This document shows positions 24,588-28,384 of a stretch of 28,384 bases of DNA, one piece after another. Position 1 is the first letter of the stretch. The number at the start of each line of letters is the position of its first letter. The stretch is from a virus: IMG/VR virus record IMGVR_UViG_3300003877_000009, positions 1 to 28,384 of that record; one strand, written 5' to 3'. The notes under the pieces were generated by a model. It was not told the DNA's origin. It did not search any database and saw nothing but the letters and a program-made list of their open reading frames with translations. Position numbers and translations under genes: made by a program.

Positions 24588-24752
24588 TGAAATTCTCCAG
24601 AATTATAATTACATAAACTTTTTCAGAAGTAGCCACGACACCCGTCATGATTTCTATGTAGTACAATTCCAGATCGACAAAGCGGTAGCCCGGATGATGT
24701 ATAGACCCTATTATAACACACCCCGACTATCCCTGTCAAGTATATGCGATAT
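24588..24752 (-). other. Scaffold-capsid intergenic region (promoter and leader)
   Basis: This is the largest gap in the leftward block. It contains the consensus promoter (24710-24739), a leader of roughly 116 bases, a small stem-loop in the leader (CATGAC-GGGT-GTCGTG, 24649-24634) and the capsid ribosome binding site. No other gene was found in it. Confidence 0.75.
24710..24739 (-). promoter_or_regulatory. Consensus sigma70 promoter for the capsid gene
   Basis: On the - strand, TTGACA (24739-24734) and TATAAT (24715-24710) are both exact consensus hexamers with an 18-base spacer. Transcription should begin near 24703. This indicates host RNA polymerase drives capsid expression, rather than a phage-encoded single-subunit polymerase. 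Confidence 0.88.
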
Positions 24753-25607
24753 TTATGGTGATTCTGTAGACGCGTTAGGGTAAGCTTGTTTCATCAAGGC
24801 CACATAAGCATCCGTGGCGCGTTTTTTCTCATCGCCAACTGCAGTATAGAAGGGATGCTTGGCATTGGCATGGATTTCGTCCAGCTGACTTTGGGCCTCT
24901 GCAGGCGACAATGCGCCGACTTTGCCTGATTTGTTGCTGCTGTTTTCCATCATTTCGCGGCCTTCACCGCCAAGGGCAGTGCCTACTTTATATAGCCAAT
25001 TCATAGTGTCGACACCGGCAGTGCCTTCCTTAGCAGCCGCCACAACAGAATCTGGAGCGCCGGTAGCTTCTGCAGTTTTAGTCACAATAGCCATTCGTTC
25101 TTCGTAAGCCTGGCCCCAATCGGTTTTCAAGTCTTTAACAGCCTGTTCCTTTGCTGTGACAGCCGCCGTAGTGCTTTCAACTTCCGTAACCAGGACTTTA
25201 GTCATAAAAGACTTGAATTGTTCCTTAGTCATGTTGGCTTCTTTGGCCACGTTGCGGAAATATTCCTGGCGATCAGCATTTAATTCAACGCCATCAGGAA
25301 CGTTTACGTCCGGCAATTCGTAATCTTTTGCGTCGGACGGAACGCCAAGCTTAGACCAGAATTCTGAGGATTGCTCTGCGTTTTCCAGGTCCGGTTTTAG
25401 CATCCAATTCGGCAATTTACTGCCCATGCTCTCGTTGAAAGCAGCAATGTCTTCATCGCTAGCATTTTCAGACGGTAAACGAACTGAATGGCCCTGCATG
25501 GATTTCAATTCAATAAATGATTTTGCCATGTCGTCCACAGAATTAAAATTCTGCAGGCTGGCATTGTTCTGGTACTCTTCTGAAATCAAACTTTTATCTA
25601 ATGGCAT
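24753..25607 (-). CDS. Scaffolding protein
   Basis: A 284-residue acidic, helix-rich protein between the portal and capsid genes, the usual place of a scaffold. The N-terminal third has Asp/Glu/Ser-rich linkers and a segment WSKLGVPSDAKDYELP typical of phage scaffold-like proteins. The middle is a long Glu/Lys/Ala helix (EVESTTAAVTAKEQAVKDL). The C-terminal part contains AKHPFYTAVGDEKKRATDAY, close to the KHPY/HP...H pattern near the end of such proteins. It would guide capsid assembly and then leave. The ATG at 25607 has GGGGG upstream. Confidence 0.82.
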   Translation of the reverse strand: MPLDKSLISEEYQNNASLQNFNSVDDMAKSFIELKSMQGHSVRLPSENASDEDIAAFNESMGSKLPNWMLKPDLENAEQSSEFWSKLGVPSDAKDYELPDVNVPDGVELNADRQEYFRNVAKEANMTKEQFKSFMTKVLVTEVESTTAAVTAKEQAVKDLKTDWGQAYEERMAIVTKTAEATGAPDSVVAAAKEGTAGVDTMNWLYKVGTALGGEGREMMENSSNKSGKVGALSPAEAQSQLDEIHANAKHPFYTAVGDEKKRATDAYVALMKQAYPNASTESP

Positions 25608-25608
25608 G

Positions 25609-25845
25609 TTATTCCCCCTTACCTATTCTAATATTTAAATGTATAAATGTGATGACATCAACCTGTGCTGCTCTAGCGGTGTCCCCGCGAGAATTGCCGT
25701 CCGGCAGTACTATTGGAGAAAACAAAAATTCATTCTCCAAAATCTGCAAGACTTTTTGGCCCTCTGGAGAGCCAAAAACATCCTTGAACATCCGTGATTC
25801 TTCGAAAATTTCTTCTTTTAAATTATCTATTTTGCTATCCGCCAT
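25609..25845 (-). CDS. Small head-region protein, Bbp19-like candidate (78 aa)
   Basis: A 78-residue protein whose start overlaps the portal gene end by 11 bases and whose stop is followed almost at once by the scaffold start. The pattern MFKDVFGSPEGQKVLQILENEF, then a short loop and a closing helix (VDVITFIHLNIRIG), resembles small proteins of the Bbp19 type found between portal and capsid genes in podoviruses. Their function is not established. The family match is from memory of the pattern and moderate at best. Confidence 0.65.
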   Translation of the reverse strand: MADSKIDNLKEEIFEESRMFKDVFGSPEGQKVLQILENEFLFSPIVLPDGNSRGDTARAAQVDVITFIHLNIRIGKGE

Positions 25846-27508
25846 TTTGTCCCCCGACTAATTGTAGCGATGATGCGCCGTCTGCCATTGCAGTAGCGGC
25901 TTCTCCTTCGTTTTTAGCTATTTCCGCGTTCTGCATGCGGTCTTGCTTTTCTTTCCGATCTTTCCGTAATTCGTCGACCTTGGTCTTACTGTTGTTTAAG
26001 CGAGTAGGAACACCAGAAGCTGATGCAATTTCGCGCATCATATCGTCCACATTAGGAATATCTTTGGCTTCTGGGAATACTTCGACCAGTCCTGCGATTC
26101 CGCCGATGTATTGTTGGATAGCCTCAACGGTTTGCATGCGTTGTGCACGAGGCAACGGGCCGATATAGTGTACTTTATATTTAGCCTCGGATTCAGCTAT
26201 TATTTCTGGCGGCTCGGGCAACCGGCCCGCACGAGCCAATAAATTGAAACATCGCGCGATCAATGGGTCTAAATAATCGTTCTGCAACCGGCCCAATACA
26301 GGGCCAAGTAGTCTTTGGATCAATTCGTATCGAATACTTGCCTCAGTTGCGGTCATTGCTGGGGTTTCTTTAAGTTCAAGCTGGTCGACGAAAAATGCTT
26401 TACGTATTGAGGCTTGTAGCCGATCTAATTTTAGCTCACCAACGTCAAAACGGGCTTTTGACTCGTATGCCCAAGCATCGTCCTTCGAACGGACCACGGT
26501 AATGCCGCCTCGGCCAAGGTCAAGATCGGACAAAAGTCCGCGCCTAGTGACGAACGTCGTCGGGTCAATAACTTTGCCGAGGGCTTCAAATGTTTGCTCG
26601 GTGAGTTCATTGGCTGAAAGGATGTCTGATAAACAGACAAATGCAGGGGAGTGACCATACTTTGAGCCTGATACCTTTTTCCATCTAGCAATATAAGCTG
26701 GCATTTCATATTTGCCTCCAGTGTAGCCTAATTGAGTCCCGTCCTTACGTAATACCCATTTAGCCCCGTATGGACGTTCTGACGGGCCGAGAATTCCCGC
26801 CCCTTTGTTGTGCATTTTGTCAGGGCGAGGATAAATGCAATATATGACTTCGAATTTTTCGATTTCGCCGCCTGACTCTGCCTTTGAAGTTATTTCATCA
26901 GGAAGTTTAGCCGCCGCCTCTCCGATTGATTTCGGAACGTTAATAAATTTATCTACTATCTGTCGAGCATTCCATTTGTATCGGCGGTAGAATACGTTAA
27001 CTTGGCCGCTGCTGTCCTCTTCGAAATAGGTGTCTTCCATAGGTGAGGCTGAAAATTCAAATCCATTCCATTCAACTTCACTGGCCGCTTCGTTGATAAG
27101 AATCGAAGTTCCTAGTGACGATAGATCAAGGTAGAATTCGCTCGACTCTGTATTAAAGTTTGAGTTTTGGAGTTCGTTCCACATGATGTCCTGGCATTCT
27201 TCTATCCATGTAGATGCATCATAGTCATCATTTAATTCTTGGTCTTCGAAGCCTAGAGTAAACCATATAGTGGACATCGAAGTAAGGGAACCTTGCAACG
27301 AAGCAGCCAATGTCTGGCACGAGTCTATGGCTGTTGAGTCGAAGATTTTACGTCTGCGCCACTCGACTGATAATTCGTTTTGTTGTTCATTGAAATATTC
27401 GCCCCTGAAAGGCACCACGAATTGTTCTATTACTTCGAAGGTTCCGTCCAGTACCTTACGATCCTGAACTGCGGCGGAAAATCTTCTTACTATTTCTTCG
27501 TTTTTCAT
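25835..27508 (-). CDS. Portal (head-tail connector) protein, T7 gp8-like
   Basis: A 557-residue protein, close to T7 gp8 (536). It has the podoviral head-tail connector pattern: FDSTAIDSCQTLAASLQGSL with SMSTIWFTLGF at about residues 55-88, then a helical section, LSSLGTSILINEA at about 128-140, YRRYKWNARQIVDKF, a long middle domain, and a C-terminal helix region rich in Lys/Asp/Glu (LRKDRKEKQDRMQNAEIAK). It forms the dodecameric ring for DNA packaging. The start overlaps the terminase stop (ATGA), and the end overlaps the 78-aa gene by 11 bases. Confidence 0.9.
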   Translation of the reverse strand: MKNEEIVRRFSAAVQDRKVLDGTFEVIEQFVVPFRGEYFNEQQNELSVEWRRRKIFDSTAIDSCQTLAASLQGSLTSMSTIWFTLGFEDQELNDDYDASTWIEECQDIMWNELQNSNFNTESSEFYLDLSSLGTSILINEAASEVEWNGFEFSASPMEDTYFEEDSSGQVNVFYRRYKWNARQIVDKFINVPKSIGEAAAKLPDEITSKAESGGEIEKFEVIYCIYPRPDKMHNKGAGILGPSERPYGAKWVLRKDGTQLGYTGGKYEMPAYIARWKKVSGSKYGHSPAFVCLSDILSANELTEQTFEALGKVIDPTTFVTRRGLLSDLDLGRGGITVVRSKDDAWAYESKARFDVGELKLDRLQASIRKAFFVDQLELKETPAMTATEASIRYELIQRLLGPVLGRLQNDYLDPLIARCFNLLARAGRLPEPPEIIAESEAKYKVHYIGPLPRAQRMQTVEAIQQYIGGIAGLVEVFPEAKDIPNVDDMMREIASASGVPTRLNNSKTKVDELRKDRKEKQDRMQNAEIAKNEGEAATAMADGASSLQLVGGQNGG

Positions 27509-28384
27509 TTCCTTACCCTCGGCATTTTAGTTGTTCTTCTGCGGCCCCCAGATAGGGCAGGAATTACTTTGTGCTGCAATGATTCCATTTCGGTATAATT
27601 TTCATTCCATGCTATGGACATATACTTTATGGCGGACGCTCCATGTGATGCCCAATCGTGAAGCGGCCTATCCATGAACACTCGTAGTTTATCGTTATAC
27701 TCGCGGCGGTAGTTGGTGCAACAATCAACGAGGCGCTGCACATCGGGGCTGTCTGTGTTAAAGCTGATTCTCGGTATAAAAGAACGAGCAAAATCGATCT
27801 GTTGGGTCATGCTTACATTAGGGCATATCTCGAACTCGAAATCCGCTAATGATTGTGCCATTTCATTATATGATACTGCAGTAAATTTGTCCCTCTGCTT
27901 TATGTCATGCGGCGCAACGTGATATCCATATGAATACGGGAGTTCACGTAAAATTTTAATCCAATGTTCGATGCCTTTATCGGTCCCTTCGCGATAATCT
28001 ATTATGTTGATGGAAGAACCCTTCCCCTCTTGAGCAAACACAATAGAATTAGCGTCCCTGACTCCGATATCCCAAAATGTATGAACTGGCTTGCGGGGGT
28101 CCCATTTAAAGGAACCGTATTGCGCCAATTTCATTTCTTCCGTCCAATACGCTCCGAAAAGCCCTGCATCGAAACTGCAATAAAATTCTTGTAGTGCTAA
28201 TTGATAATCCATCCCAGCATCTATCTCAGCCTGGAATTGATCTGTTGAAATCACTGGAGAGCCATCTTCTCGTGCCGAATGTTCAATATCCAGCAGCTCA
28301 CAGAACCATTCGGGATTCCCTTTGGCCATCTGATATAAGTCACTTCCATGATTCTTTCCTCGTGGGGTGTAAATAAAAATAGCC
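27505..28384 (-). CDS. Terminase large subunit, partial (nuclease part)
   Basis: The frame is open to the right edge, so only the C-terminal 292 or so residues are in the window and the Walker ATPase motifs are outside. Before the internal Met at 28329 the frame reads YTPRGKNHGSDLYQ, a typical TerL segment at the ATPase-nuclease junction. Nuclease-domain landmarks are FWDIGVRDAN (first metal Asp), YHVAPHDIKQRD, and a terminal DWASHGASAIKYM. The last usually reads SH-x-ADA-x-RY, but here the Asp is Ser. It packages phage DNA into the prohead through the portal encoded next. Confidence 0.88.
   Translation of the reverse strand, partial: AIFIYTPRGKNHGSDLYQMAKGNPEWFCELLDIEHSAREDGSPVISTDQFQAEIDAGMDYQLALQEFYCSFDAGLFGAYWTEEMKLAQYGSFKWDPRKPVHTFWDIGVRDANSIVFAQEGKGSSINIIDYREGTDKGIEHWIKILRELPYSYGYHVAPHDIKQRDKFTAVSYNEMAQSLADFEFEICPNVSMTQQIDFARSFIPRISFNTDSPDVQRLVDCCTNYRREYNDKLRVFMDRPLHDWASHGASAIKYMSIAWNENYTEMESLQHKVIPALSGGRRRTTKMPRVRK

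Noticed and set aside
1-28384. CRISPR array, tRNA, integrase, transposase or phage RNA polymerase gene
   Set aside because: I looked for regular spaced repeats, cloverleaf-like segments and the relevant protein motifs and saw none. Genes outside the window cannot be excluded.

Overview
The window is part of the genome of a short-tailed (podovirus-type) bacteriophage. A rightward replication and nucleotide-metabolism block (1-7368, + strand) converges on a leftward packaging, head and tail block (7358-28384, - strand). Genes are tightly packed and mostly joined by start/stop overlaps. No tRNA, rRNA, CRISPR array, integrase or insertion sequence was seen. Host identity cannot be read from the sequence. 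A near-perfect sigma70 promoter, Shine-Dalgarno sites and Sec-type signal peptides point to a bacterial host, probably Gram-negative.

The main feature is a complete set of genes for replacing adenine with 2-aminoadenine (base Z) in phage DNA. The set is a family A DNA polymerase with 3'-5' exonuclease (DpoZ-like, 615-2489), PurZ (5096-6127), a short MazG-type pyrophosphohydrolase (MazZ, 6120-6377) and an HD-domain dATPase (DatZ, 6374-6931). From what is known of these families, MazZ makes dGMP from dGTP, PurZ joins aspartate to dGMP to begin dZTP synthesis, DatZ destroys dATP, and DpoZ copies with dZTP. The pathway is known from phages such as cyanophage S-2L and Vibrio phage phiVC8, and the polymerase-plus-podovirus layout here resembles phiVC8. 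Also in this block are a primase-polymerase/SF3 helicase fusion, a 73-residue orphan protein, four 7-bp repeats at an exact 11-bp period just upstream of purZ, and a PD-(D/E)XK-type nuclease coupled to datZ.

The leftward block, read in transcription order from the right edge, holds: large terminase (cut by the window edge), portal, a small Bbp19-like protein, scaffold, a consensus promoter, major capsid protein, a hairpin terminator, two small proteins, the gp11-like tail adaptor, a 182-residue protein, two paralogous lectin-like proteins, a small membrane/export cluster (39-residue hydrophobic peptide, 80-residue single-span membrane protein, 161-residue exported protein), the tail nozzle protein, four ejection-type internal virion proteins, and a beta-helix tailspike with a T7-fibre-like N-terminus. 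The order closely follows T7 (portal, scaffold, capsid, gp11, gp12, gp14-16, gp17).

No endolysin and no phage RNA polymerase gene is visible. At least part of the late block is probably transcribed by host RNA polymerase from the promoter ahead of the capsid gene. Points for follow-up are the periodic repeat array, unusual O-helix residues in the polymerase, the nuclease linked to the Z cassette, the exported protein in the tail operon, and a domain of large polyvalent proteins inside a putative ejected protein.
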